A stretch of DNA of 64,000 nucleotides. Origin: Litomosoides sigmodontis (lineage: Eukaryota; Nematoda; Chromadorea; Rhabditida; Onchocercidae). The position numbers and the translations under genes are program-made. How positions within the stretch are numbered: the stretch's first letter is position 1; each line of letters begins with the position of its first letter. The notes below the pieces were generated by a model. It was not told the DNA's origin and did no database searches. It was given only the letters and a program-made list of their open reading frames with translations. Location of the stretch: the NCBI GenBank assembly GCA_963070105.1, contig OY718804.1, positions 2,768,817 through 2,832,816 on the forward strand, written 5' to 3'. Shown one piece after another: positions 15,101 through 27,877 of the stretch.

Positions 15101-18100
15101 ATTATTACCAACTATTATTATACGATTACTATTATTATTACTATTATATTACTATTGTTATAAATTATTTATTATTACTATTATTATTAATCACTACTAT
15201 TATCAACTATTAATATACGATTACTATTATTATTAATTGCTATTATTACTACTTAATTCTTATGAATTATCAAATATTACTGTTAATATTGCCTTTTTTT
15301 TCTTGGAAAAATATTTATTATTGATTATCTAATTGTTGATAGAAAGTTGTTGATGAAAAGAGGACGATGAAAAATTCCACAGTAATCTATCATTTCATAT
15401 ATGTTTTTTTCTTCTCCTAAATGTAACAAAAAAAAAATCATTTGGATGTAGTTGCTTTCTTTTTTTTGGAAATGAAAATTTGAGGAATTTGAAAAAGAAT
15501 GTTAAACAAGCAAGTAACAAGAAACTTTCTTTTAAAGGAATAACAAAAAAAAAAGGAAATCTTTTAAAGGAATTATTGTAAGTATAAAATGGTTGTGGTA
15601 AGTGGTAATGTTACTTACTCCCTCTGTACGACAATGAGTAGGAAAGAATGAGTGGAAATTAAATTTTAGTGGAAATTTGAAATGAAATAACTAAAATATA
15701 ATTTTATTTCAGCTAACAATAACTTAAACATCAATTCAATTCGTCATCATTTCCTTTTTTTTTCTCAAAAATGAGTGTAATAAGAAAGGAAAAGTGGCAA
15801 ATGATTTGAAGAGCAGTGAATTTCGTACTAAATTTAACGCTTACAGAAATAAGGATGTTATGTTACGACATGGTATGATAAATATGCTAACATATAAGCT
15901 TACGACAGTAATAGTAGTAGCAAGTTTTAGCAGGAATATAGGAATAGCAGTGATGTAAGAATTGAACCTAATTTTAACCGGTAAAATTTCATTGAATTTT
16001 ACTGTCCATTTAGTTAGATAGGAATAATTTTTCTAATAAACCAAAAGGTCAAATAATTCAAGTTAAATTGGACGTATGATAACAGATTTAAATTGAAGCT
16101 TAAGTTTTAGTAAAGGAAATATGCAAATTTTTTCATAGCTTAATTCATTCCAACTTCACTGTACACCACTAATCTCAACTATCATTGAAATTTTAATGGT
16201 CTAAATTTTTCATGTTAATTATTTAATTATTTCATGCAATTTTCAAATAAATTAATTAGAAATAACTCTCAGAAATTCCGAGATATCATACAAGATAAAG
16301 AATTCACTTGTAATTTACATTATTAGCTTCTCACTAGTCAAAGAAGCTGTCAAGGAAGAGAGCTTAAACGCAGTCAAGAAGCCCAATTGAAGTGAAAATT
16401 TTTGATTTTCAATATTTTAGTTTGAAATTAGCATTTTTACCATAATATCACAGAAATTGTTATTTGCAAAAACAAACTGTTCCTACCTTCTTCGACGAAC
16501 GACACTTTCCAAATGTTGAAAATTTTAATCAAAAAAAAAAATGAAGGAAACAAAAAAAAAAGAAGAGGAAATTGATTATCACTGAAAATGCGTGCAACAA
16601 CCTTCGTGCAACAAAAAAAAAAGAAAAAAACTTCACGTAGCAACGTCATAAACCAAAATAACATTTTATCCAATTAAATAATTCAGAAGGGAAAAACAAA
16701 AGGACAAAAATTTTGCTGCCACTTAAATTTGAAGAGAAAAAAAGCGAAAGGAAAAAAAATGCAGCACAACGAAATGATACAAAAAGTAGTAAGTAATCAT
16801 TTAATTATTGTGCCACTGGATTTTTTAAATAATATATGGAGCTAAAAATTTACTGTAAGCAAACGTTTAAATTTATTAAAGTTTTAATTAAGCTAGCAAA
16901 TAATTATTTAATTGTAACTTCAACAAAATGAAAGGAAAGGAAAAAGGCGAGAGAGGAAGAGAGAGAGAGAGAAAGAGAGAGAGGGAGAGGAAAAAAAGAA
17001 ATAAAGTGATAAAGGATGTATGGCAGAAATTTTTCCTACTGCAAGTGACTGATTGCGACAACTTAAAATGTCAAAATGACATTTAACTGCCATTAAAAAC
17101 AACTACAATAATGGCAAAAAAAAGTGGAAATTTTGAATTTCCAAAAAAGCGATATGAAAAGATGAAGATAATACAGCAATTTAACGTAGCGAAGCAATCT
17201 CTCAAACACAATAAATAATAAAATAAAAAGTAAAAAGCACATCAGAGAATGCATTTATCAACTTTTTTTTACAGTAATAAAAAAACTCCAAAAAGTGCTG
17301 TATCGTACAGATACAGTACTTTCTTGGGTATTAGAGTATTACAGTAAACTTTTCATATAGCGTCATTTTTTGCATTTTTTTTTGGCTTTACTTTCTCGAT
17401 ATTTTTTGTAATGCTAATTGTATGATTAGAGGAAGATGAGAAATGAGTGAGACAAATAGTCGGTGATGAATTTTGATGAGAGAATTTACTTATAGTGTCA
17501 TACGATAATACGTCATGGAAATAATAATACATACCTAAGAAATTCTCTATCAAAGCAAAGAGAATTGAATTTAAAGGAAAAAAAATCCGAGAACAAAAAA
17601 AAGAAAAATCTTTCTAAATTTTAAATTTAAAATTGTAATTCCAGTCGTAAATATCACTTAATGAAATTGTATATTATAATTTAAGCATCGCCCATTTATC
17701 AATAAAGAGGATACTATTGTATTGGAAATTATTATTAAAGATATTGGAATAACAGTAAAACGAAAAAATTTTACGTGTGAAATTTTGCAAAAATCACAAA
17801 TTATAAAAGTGTGAAAATTAAAATTTATTTGAATGATGTCAACAAACAGCTGTTCTTTGCGATTTTAAAATGTGTAAGATATTTTAACGCAACTATTGGC
17901 CTATTGGAAATAATAATTAGGTGAGTGTAAAATAGACGTTGAAACCTAAAATAGCATCAGTGATTAAATTTTTTTCATTTACTAAGATTAAAGATTGCTC
18001 TTGCACTCACTCTCTCTCTCTCTCCCTTTCCCTTATTCTCTTTTCTATAAGTTCCATAACGTTTGTTAAACATATCACATATTTCATGTGTACAGAATTT

Positions 18101-21100
18101 TATACGCATTACTATTTCTAGAAAAAAAAAGTTTTTTTAAAACGTTATTTAATTGTTCCTTTACCCACTTTATGTTTCAGTTGAAAGTGGACAGTGCTAA
18201 TTTACATAATTTACATTTTGCTGTAGTTGGGTTCACACTAAAAAAAACGTGATAGATATGTATTTGATGAAAAAAAAATGAATTTAATCAAACTGAAGCT
18301 GTGTTACGCAATGATTATCGCTATCATTTTCAAGTATCATTAAGCCGTCATATTCAACTATTATAAAAGGTACGATGAAATGATTGAAAAATGGGTAATT
18401 AGGTAAGAGTAATAAAGTTGTTGCAAAGAGTCTACCATCTGAAATTTGTCCCACATTTCCACTGAAATTAAAATTATTGCCCACTCTTTCTCTCTTTATT
18501 TAATCTTGTTGTTTATGACAACAAGGAAATGTTACTATACCGTATAGTATCATATCGTATCGCATCTTATCATATCACATTGTATCATCTGATACTGTAT
18601 CACATAGCTATCATATCATGCATATCTTACTTTCGTTCCTTTTTCATGATCAAATAATTCAGCATGTAAATGTATTTAGCAAATATTTCTCTCCTTTAAA
18701 ATGTATTAGAAAAGTGATAATATTCATCTTTCAATAAAATTTTAAAATTATAAATTAAAATTGAGCAAAAAGCAGCATTTCGTTCCAAATCACTCTAACG
18801 ATTTTTAATTTTATCAATTAGTCCTGTAAAATGCTACTAATTAATTTCAATGCAAAATATTTCATTGAAATTATGCAAATTAAAAGAAATAGTACTACTT
18901 GCTATTCATAGAAGCAATAAAGTGAAGCAGTACCATTTACTATTTATCAACTAAAAGACACTCACTACTACTACTACTACTACTTCAGAGGTCAAATGTT
19001 AACCATTTCACTTCCTCCTCTGGCAATGCATCAATGCATCCGATGAGACGAGACGAAAGAAGACAGGAAATTTCATTTTTAAAATGGAAATATCTAAAAT
19101 GGAAATATCAAATCCTCATGCATAAGTCGATCACACTATCCTGCTCTCTTACTTACTTTCTTAACAATCATTACTCTTTGTGCAAAAAAAAATTAAGTAA
19201 TTATTTTCAAACTATAATAATAGAGTAATCATTTATTACGGTTGTTTTAATTCTGTCAAATAATTGAATTGATTAGGTATATTATACAGAGTGAACTTAA
19301 AATTATCAAAGAGAGCGGTGCTACAAGGTGGTGGTGGTGGTGGTAATTAACAAAAATGTTTAAGATTATCACTTCGAGACAAACTTCACATGCTACAGTA
19401 AGCAAGCACTAAAACACGATGATACTACTACTACCACCCGCTGACCTTCAACAACATCATTACTTACCTTCCGTGCTGGCAAAATGAATTGTTCAATGAT
19501 ACAATTGAAATTGAAATAGACAATGATAGAATTGAAATTGGAATAGAGAACGAAGCAGTGTTACGCATACACTCTCTTAATTTTTAATTCAATCATCGGT
19601 TCGCTTAATTCCGGAAACCGGAAGTATCTATCATTGAAATTACACTTTTTTTGGATTAAGTAAATTGAAAAAGAGGAAAGAAAAATCCCATCATTTTCAA
19701 CATCTTCCATTTTCAATTTTTTTGAACGAAAAATTGGGGAATGCAAGAAAAATTAGAGAAATTAGTTAATAATTAATAAAGTGTATGAATAAATTCTAGA
19801 AAGAAAATACTACAACACATTCATCGAATGTATTCAGTTACTCTATTCAAATATTGAAACAAAAAAAAAATGGAGGAATAATTCAATTCATACTTTGTGA
19901 GATTTTTGTGTAAAAATTTCACAAAGTGATCGATGAAATGTGAAATTTCCATATAATTCCACTGCCTACAGGCAATGATGAATTCGCTAAACGATAGACT
20001 TAGAAAGCACTTCAATTATTTTCATTTGCAAAAATGATGAAATTAAAATTATCATTTGTAAAAGATAAATGAAAAAAAGAAAAAAAAAGAATGAAATATT
20101 TACGATTGAAAATATTTTGTGACAAATAATGCTGAAAGCGATTGCGTGTGTGTGAGTTATGCGTATGCGTATGTGTGTAAGTGTAATTCACTTCAATATG
20201 CATAAATGGTTAATTAATATTTGCATGAAAGATTGCTACTACAAAATGATCGTTAAACAATCCTGTTAATTAAAGGAGCCTAGCTAATGCAAGCGTAATT
20301 ATTTCACTCTTCTCATTCTACACCATTTATTACTTTTTTAATAAGTAGACTGAATGTTCATTGTAGTTTTAGGAAAAAAAAAACGAATAATACGCATGCA
20401 TGGACACGCACGCACGGACACACACATACACACGCACACGTACACGCATTCACGCACGCGTAGGCATACAGACAGATATACGCACTGATGATAAATCTAC
20501 AGGCCACCACACTAACCTTTCGTTTCCAAACGGCAAGTGGAGATGATGATGACGATGACGATGATGTCTGATCAGCAAGTTCAGTTCGTTTTAGTCCGCC
20601 AAACAATTTTAATCTATCATCGACGTTGCTCTCTTTTATCAAATTAATACATTCCAATGAGAAATTTGTACGATTCATCTGAAATTTTAAATTTCAATTA
20701 AAATAGAAAATTGAAAAGATAAAAAATTGTTATAAAAAAATTTTTTTTTAAAAAAAAAAACTATTAATCATAATGGCAAAAATATTGATTATTTTTGTAC
20801 AAAAAAAAAAAGAAGGAAAGAAAAAATTCGTTATAGGAAAAGAAAGGGAAAGACAAAGAAAGGAAATTATCCGATGATTAACTAAATTTTTCAACTTAAT
20901 TAAAATTATAAAAGCTTTTTAAATCAATCAATCGATCAATCGATAGTAACTATCAGTTTAATAATTCTCATTTCTGAATTAATTTAAATTAATTTATTAG
21001 TTGTTACAGTAACTAACATTGGTAATTTTAAAAATGCAAAGAAAAAAAAATAGGAAAGCAATTAATACTCTTTCATTAGCATCATTATCACTACTAATAC

Positions 21101-24100
21101 TTGCTTTCTGCTCCACAGCACTTTCCTGTTGCACGGAATGACCGGATCTCTGTTCGGGATTTAATTTTGGCATTTGTGTGAAACATTGAGATGACGGTTT
21201 AGCATCTAATGCTAATGCTAAATTCCTCTTGACAGTCGGTGCGATGCTCCTCTTTAATTCCAATTCATCATTTCGTGTCAATTCTAATTTCGAATTATAT
21301 GCAGGAGTGTAGTTTGCGTCATTAGTAATTGTTGAAATTATTGATGAATTTTTCTTTACGTGAAATTTGCAAATGTCAGAAACGCATGCAATTGTCGGAG
21401 TGGTTTTTTGATGTGATTTTAGATACTTTCTAAATGATTGGTATTTTTTTCGTGCTAAAAAACGCCACAAACGTGATGCATCTTTGCTATCACTTTTTTC
21501 ACTTTTTAAAATTTCCAAATTTTTACTATCATTAGCGCTGTGAATTTTTGCTTGTAAAAAGTAGAATTTATTTAAATGTTCGGAATTTTTTGTTGAATTA
21601 GTGAGAATTGCATGAGTTGATTGTGTGCGACAATTTGATGGTTGTGCTTTTAGTGCAATGTGCGCCGTACAGGATGTTTCCGGAATGGTCGCTTTTTGTT
21701 GCCAACTATCCTGAAACCACTATTACAGTTTCAAATGACTAATTGTTAGTTGAGGAAATTATGCTAGGGTAATTAGTTAATTAGAATGGAATAAACTTGT
21801 AATACTTACGAGGACAAAAAAAAAATTACACACGAAAATTCACTTAATTAGAAGAAAAGGCATCAAATAGTAATGTGTGCGAGCAAAAAAAAAAAAATTA
21901 CACACGTAGGTATTAGAAGATCACACGTAACGTTTATGATTTGATTCATCTCAGTCTAATTAAATGATAGCTTAGCTTAATTTCATCAATTAATTAAGCA
22001 ATATAAAATTTCCTCATTTCATAAAATAATTGTTTTTTTGTTTCGCTTCAAAATCATTTCTTTTTCCGCTTCAATTCTTTTCGTTAAAAATTTAATCAAA
22101 ACTTTTGTAAAAGTAAAAAAGAAGAAAAAGAAATAGTGTTAAATGAGAAGTGACGAGTGCGTGCGTGTACTGATACGATAGTTGGATAATGATAATGCTA
22201 GATGATAAAGATTTAATTAGATATATAGTGAAGTAGAATGAATGATAATGAATCATGGAGGTAAATTGTCTAAAATTCCTATCTCTCTTTATCCCTCTTC
22301 CTCTCTTTACCTCTCTCTCTCTCTCCTGAATTTGTGGAAAAAACCAAAATCACCTCATTTCTCTTGATTAATAAATTAGACTGTTTTTTTTTCAAACAAA
22401 AATTTTACACTCTCGCCTTCTTTAACTATTAAAATAGCAGTCATCAAAACTGTGTGAAAATACTACAGTATGCGAAGAGAGTAAAGTGAATGAAAGGATT
22501 ATACTACTACTATGTAAAGATTGCGAAAATGAATTAATCGATCCTATACGTCTTTCAAAAAAAAAAATTAAATTTATTTTTTCAAAAATTTCAATTACGT
22601 TTTTTTGTAAAATATAAATAGTGAATTGTTGGAGTAAAATTCACTGTAATCTTAACATCATCGTCTTTTTTTTTCAGCTGTTAAGTTTCATTTTATGAAG
22701 AGAAATTGAACAAATTTTGCAATCATTGATGAGTTAGTGAGTGATTGACAAAAGGAATACTTCTTTTTTGGAGGAATTTCGTTTTTGAAATTTTTCAAAA
22801 CGATGATTAGAGTTCGTGACGGATTGTGATGGTGTGATTTTTTGCGTTCGATGACGAATTTGCAATTGATCGTTGGAAAATTGCTGCGACAATGATTGTG
22901 ACGCATTTGTTGCGCACATAAGCGATGTATCGGAGGTGCTTTTTGCTTTTGACTGTACGGTTTCCTAAAATTACATTTTTTTTTCAGAGTTAAATTTAAA
23001 TTAATGAAAATTAAATGATAGCAAAAAAAAAAATTCCTCATGATTCGTTGCAAGCAAAAATTTTATGCAATATCAAGTAAAATTTCGAAGTGATAATAAT
23101 TTCATGCTGCGATTAAGTGAAATAAATATTAGCACAAAATGTGCATGAGAAACCAAGTACCATTAGGGGAGCATCTGCTAGCTCATCCAGAAATGCTACA
23201 TTAGTGATTGCAGCATTATCAGTGGTGATAACAGAATTATCAGTGGTAGTGATAAGAGGTGACAGTGGTCGTGGAGTTGAGCGTCCGGTTAGATCGAAAC
23301 TACTGGATGGTAGCGAGTCTATTTCCGCAAGAATTTGCGACGTCCACCTGTGCAAAATATGCATATTGAAATAGAGTGAAATTAATAACCAAATTAATTT
23401 TAATTTTACTTAATTTAAATTTTTTTTTTTTAAAAAAAAAGACGAATGCGAGAAATGGAAGGAAAAAAATTTCAACCGATTTCACTCATCAAAATAATCC
23501 GTTCCTGTCAATGTGGCAGCATGAAATTAGCTTTTGGAGAAGTATGAGTTTTGTTTTGTTTTCTTTTTTTTTTTAAGTTCATATTCGCGTAGTTCATATA
23601 CGATAATTGTAATTTATCTAAATTTCACCAAACAATAAAATAAGATCAAAGTGATTTGCGCTAAATAATCATCAAGCATGATCCAGAAATGATCAAGCAT
23701 TACAGTTTACTGTTTTTATTTTTTTTTACAGTGAATTTCACTGTGATTTTCTCGATCGAATACAGAGGAATGGATAAAACTATGAATTGTTGTTAGTTGA
23801 TAAGTTCGAATTTGGCAAAAAATTATTTTACGTAGCTACGTGAATGCATACAAGGTTTATTTCTATTGCAATAGAGGGGAGAGTGACTGAGACAAGCTGT
23901 GTATATCGAATGAAATATCATTAGCTGTGTAAAAAAAAAATACAAAAGTGACCAAATGACCAACCGGGTGACGGAATCCTGATTGGTAAAATCAATCATT
24001 GTACCATTTAAATCTCGAACGGATGCGGAACGTCGCACAAACGCATCCTTTGCTAGCTGTTTTTTTTCACTATCAATATTCAATCTAAATTTCGATGAAA

Positions 24101-25102
24101 AAAAAACCTCCAATGTTGGAATGATTTTTTTGTGAAATTTAAAAATTTCCAATTTCAATGCTATTTGATACGATGAGTTTTATCATTGACATAAAAATAA
24201 CATCAATAACCCTGCTTGTGATTCGGCCTTCGTCTCCAATTGTTTGTTAGCGAATGAATTTAATTTTGATCGCTGTGTGCGACGATGAGCTTTTCGAGCT
24301 GCTGGTCCTTCAATTTTGCTTGCTTTTTGTTTTTAATTATTATAATTACAAATTTATTCGCTGCAACTTTTAATTCAAATATTTAAAATGAAAGAAAAAG
24401 AAAAGAAAAATGACAGTGCAAAAATTTAGCAAAATTAATGCGTAAAATTGTAAAAATGAATGAAATTATTTATTTCAAAATTTGAAGAAAAAAAAAAAGA
24501 TTTTGACATTTGGCGCTTTTGCGCTTTACGTTTCGTTTCATCCATGCTTCTTCCTTTTCATACCTTTTTCTAGGCATATTTCCTTCTAACTAGCCTTTTA
24601 AGATATGTGAAATTTGAACACACTTGCTTAATTCATTAACTAATTAAGGGAGATATGTGAAAGCACACGTTAATTAATTAAGTGAATGAAAAAGATGAGA
24701 GAATGTTCGTTGTAACCTTTGAATTTTTGAAATGAATCAATCGATTCAACTGACGGTATTACTGGTGGTGTGGTTGATTGAGTAATCAAATTCGAATTAG
24801 CATAATTTTGCTTAAATGAGTGAAAAGCTACTTCCGTTGTTGCACCTTTCTTACACTCAACACTCTTTCGTCCTACTCTTGCTAATTGAATCTGTAAAAA
24901 AAAAAAAAAAAGTATATTTTTTGTAAAAATTTTCAAAAATCAATCTCAATAATTACACACATATGAGAGAGAGAAAGAGAAAGAGAAAAAAAACATTTCT
25001 GCAAATGTCATTATACTCTATCTAATGCTACTGTTGATTGAGTGTGTAAAAAAACCGTAAAAAGCTTTCAAAAATTACTGTCAATAATTACTTACAATAA
25101 AT

Positions 25103-25146
<44 letters not shown>

Positions 25147-26080
25147 AAAAAACATTTCTATATTATGCTACTATATAACACCACATTTACCTGAAAAAAA
25201 GGAAGTATTTTTGCTGCAAAATTTTAATAAATTAATGAATTGTAAAAATTTTTTAAAATAAATAAAAACAAAATTTTGTGAATTACTACTGTTCCGTCAA
25301 TGCGTACAGTATGCAATTTTTGTTTTGTTTTTTCAAAGACGCTTACCGATCGTTTCCTTCGGCTATTGGTACTGTCCGTATCAGTGCTACTGCTGCTGCT
25401 AGCGCTGTTTGTCGTAGAGCCTGACTTTTCCACTTTATTTAAAGTTGACGTTGATTTTGATGTACGATTACCGAATGCTCTACCAGTTAAGTTATGTCGC
25501 TGACGACGTGTAAAACGTTTACGACGTAATAATACGTGACATTTTGCATTTGCTACAATATCTTCCATTTAGATCTCAGTTTTGCATAATTTTAAGAAAA
25601 AAAAAACTCCCTTGTTAGAATGAACACCAAATGAATTTATCATCAAAGCTAAATTTCAATGATTAATCCCTGAGTTAGGAAATTCGAATTGCATAATGAA
25701 ATAATATCTTTAACAAAGCGAATCAATGCAACTAGAAAAATTCTAATCTCAGAATCCTTTTAGTTTCATCGAATATTTCAATATTCATTATAACAGTAAC
25801 TTAACTAAAGCAAAACAATGCTATGCTAGAATTTTTTGTTCAAAATAAATTTCAAATTTAAATTAATGTTGCAATTCACTTCAATCCTCTTGAATTTTTA
25901 TTCATAAAAATTTTTGAAATGATTGGATTATTCTTGCAAATGTAATGTATTTTTGAAAATTAATCATTAATTTAAATTGCCGAATTGAACCTACCAGGTT
26001 GATCGTCATTTGATGAGAATGACTGCAAAGAGTTTACGATATCATGTTGAGATGCAAATGTAGCAGGAACAGTTTTCTTT
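3166..26080 (-). CDS. Large Ser/Thr-rich multi-exon protein with a SIYDNVP motif (partial)
   Basis: Eighteen minus-strand segments join with GT-AG borders and matching phase: 25995-26080, 25347-25552, 24717-24891, 24211-24307, 23965-24084, 23161-23347, 22761-22964, 21069-21710, 20517-20678, 8989-9333, 8165-8329, 7928-8013, 7631-7745, 7398-7467, 4509-4718, 3759-3994, 3396-3626 and 3166-3205. They give about 1,125 residues, open at both ends. The protein is mostly low complexity: basic patches near the N-terminus, Ser/Thr-rich stretches, a poly-Gln run (near 9,000), and a poly-Pro/poly-Ser run (near 3,560). A charged, probably helical part reads VDRQQAKEMLRQ, then IDESIAMLLEYAEDL. Near residue 914 is SIYDNVP, identical to the core of the tensin-SH2-binding site known in DLC1-family RhoGAPs. 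That family carries RhoGAP and START domains at the C-terminus, which would lie beyond the left edge. The DLC-like identity is inference from one short motif. The exons themselves are well supported by phase agreement. Confidence 0.8.
5053..5090 (-). other. Exon-like 38-nt segment that would break the frame
   Basis: Flanked by gtcgcag and gtatttt, this segment continues the frame from the exon ending at 7398 (ANGLCINRSSRLQ). If included, it shifts the next exon (4509-4718) into a frame that meets a stop after about 24 codons. If skipped, 7398 joins 4718 in phase. It is either spurious or an alternative frame-breaking cassette. Confidence 0.3.
9548..9604. repeat. 57-bp near-perfect inverted repeat (intronic hairpin)
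   Basis: The left arm begins TAGGTTTCTCGTCATT and reaches ACCATCTCA. The right arm reads TGAGATGG, AAATGACGAGAAACCTA. The arms meet with almost no spacer, with a small asymmetry of four bases in the left arm. It lies inside the 11-kb intron of the minus-strand gene, 215 bp upstream of the exon starting at 9333. It could be a foldback element; the tiny loop argues against an ordinary microRNA precursor. Confidence 0.85.
12309..12612. repeat. Degenerate GATAAT/GATAGT satellite
   Basis: About 300 bp built of GATAAT, GATAGT, GATGGT and AACGAT variants, with a higher-order repeat around GATAATGATAATAACGATAA. It reads as Met/Ile-Asn-Asp runs on the plus strand and His/Tyr runs on the minus strand, both repeat artefacts. 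Confidence 0.9.
13102..13214. repeat. (AC)n/(ACAT)n microsatellite
   Basis: An AC-rich tract with interspersed ACAT and ACGC units. It contains a roughly 35-bp direct repeat (CACACATACACACATACATA occurs twice). The Cys/Val-rich open frames across it are repeat artefacts. Confidence 0.93.
13350..13483. repeat. Degenerate tetranucleotide GAAT/GAGC array
   Basis: Consecutive 4-mers of the GAAT, GAGC, GAAC, GGAT and GACT type fill the segment without frame breaks. It resembles the more regular array at 35,515-35,790 and is probably the same repeat family at an earlier or more eroded stage. Confidence 0.85.
15034..15236. repeat. Tandem duplication of about 93 bp, ATT-rich
   Basis: Two near-identical copies start at 15034 and 15126 and share the order TTACTATT, GTTATAAATTATTTATTATT, AATCACTA and ATACGA. 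A partial third copy starts at 15221. Differences are a few substitutions and one 3-bp insertion. Confidence 0.88.
17268..17347. repeat. 80-nt imperfect hairpin
   Basis: TTTACAGTAATA and CCAAAAAGTGCTGTATC on the left pair with GATACAGTACTTTCTTGG and TATTACAGTAAA on the right around a GTACA loop, with an unpaired stretch in mid-stem. The size fits a microRNA precursor or a short foldback element; nothing else in the sequence decides between them. Confidence 0.7.
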
Positions 26081-27877
26081 CTGTAAAATGACATTGCTAC
26101 GATACTGCACAATATGGTACGGTAAAAAGCTCGGAAATAGAAAACAATTTCTTAATTAACTTTAATACATAATTTTAATAATGTTAATTTAATTTTAAAA
26201 AAAATTTCAAAATATTAGAAATATCTTATTTTGTTAATACTTTCGCTTATTTAAATATTATTACATAAACTTAATTTTTTACTGTCACTAATTTTATTTC
26301 GACTTATTTAGCATTTTCGCCAATTATTACCTTTACTCATTTAAATTCAAAAGATTTTTCATTCTTAAAATTTAGGAATTCCTTTTCTGTTTCTTTTTTC
26401 GAATTTCTTTAAAGGAAACTTTCAGAATTATTTTGCATAACTCTTTTTATCATGGAGAAGAAAAGAAAGGAGCAAGTGCAGAATGAAGTGAGTGAAAGTT
26501 GAGGAGAGGTGGAAGAAAAATGAGATACACGTTCAACGTAAACAGTTAAAAAGTGCTACTGACATTCTGCACGTATCACGCAAGACAAGAAAGCAGAAAA
26601 GTAATGTGAAATGAGAAATGGCAGTGATGAAACGTAAATGCAAACAACTACCTATATTGGTATGAATATTGGTTTGATAATTAAGCTTTTAGCATAACTC
26701 ATTATCGGTGCAGTCTTCTGAAATTTTCAAAATTAGCACCAATCACATTTCCGCTTTTACTTCTAATTAACAATTATTGCTAATTAGTTAGGAACAAATT
26801 CACTGATGAGTGTGAAATGAGCGGGAAATTTTTTCAATTTCATTTTCGCCATCTTCCAATTTTCCACTTCCGTCCATTTTCCATTTCCACTCAGTTCAAA
26901 CCACATTTCACAAAAAATTGAAATTTTCTATCTTCTCATGAACATATGCGAATTTAGATAAATGTTCATTCAGGAAAGCTTTTTAAAAACAAATTTTCAA
27001 GGAGATTATGCAAAATTTTCCATAAAAATTTTAAATTAAAATTTAAATTAAAACTAAAAGTTTTAATTAGCAAAAATTTAAAAAAAAACAAAACAACACT
27101 TATTAAAATGAATTATTTTTTAAGACAAATGAAAAAGAAAGTATCCTTTGTAAGAAACATAAACGAAAGTAATTTATTTTAAATTTTCAACTTTTTTTTT
27201 TCCAAAATAAAAGAATTATAGCAATTTTGAAGTCAAACAAATTTTTTATTTCCTAAATCGGAAAAGTAAACATAAATTTTTTTTTTATTTTGCTTTTGAG
27301 TGATTCTTATGCACCTCACAACTATTCTTACTCCTAAAAAAAAATCTTTGGTCTAACGAGTCATCTAAACCGTGCAAAAAATCTTAATCAAATCCCTTGC
27401 GACCTAAAAGCCTTTTATTTTAGGATTGAGATTGACCGGCTAAGGCTAAGAGCGTTTAAGAGTTTGAAATGATGGAAAATATGTGCAAAATTAGACGGCT
27501 AAAATGACGTCGCAAACATTAAAAGTTAGACAGTGATGTAAAAGGCTCTTTTAAAGTTAGCCTACCTACCTATCATCATCATACATATCTCCTCAAACAA
27601 GGTAAATCTACCGGAGACGAAACAATTTCACGTAGATATAATTTCATTCAACAAATTTCACGCAACAGCATAAAACACTTCTTGGCATCATGCAATTTCA
27701 TTGTTGAAATTTCAAAAAAAAATGAGCAGTGAAAATTGATTGTTTAAAAATTGAAAACGGAAACGAGAAAGAAACTTTTTGTGCAGTTATTTAGAAAAAA
27801 AAACAAGCAAGAACTATTTAAATTTGATTACAAAAAAAAAGAGGAATGAAGAAACTAAACCGTCCGAGAAGTTTAAC

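Larger units (their letters stand above)
9334..20516 (-). other. 11.2-kb intron of the large Ser-rich gene, repeat-laden
   Basis: The flanking exons (20517-20678, ending VWKRK, and 8989-9333, starting AKYRAE) are both phase 0 and join in frame. The interval holds GAT, GATAAT, AC and tetranucleotide arrays, an ATT-rich tandem duplication, and two hairpins. It also contains open stretches at 10,437-10,603 (Ser-rich) and 18,284-18,440 with acceptor-like starts, but their phases do not fit the flanking exons, so I did not add them. Confidence 0.55.

Noticed and set aside
18284..18440. Minus-strand open stretch ending ENDSDNHCVTQLQFD after an atttcag acceptor
   Set aside because: No donor gives a phase that joins the flanking exons. 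It runs to a stop inside the intron.
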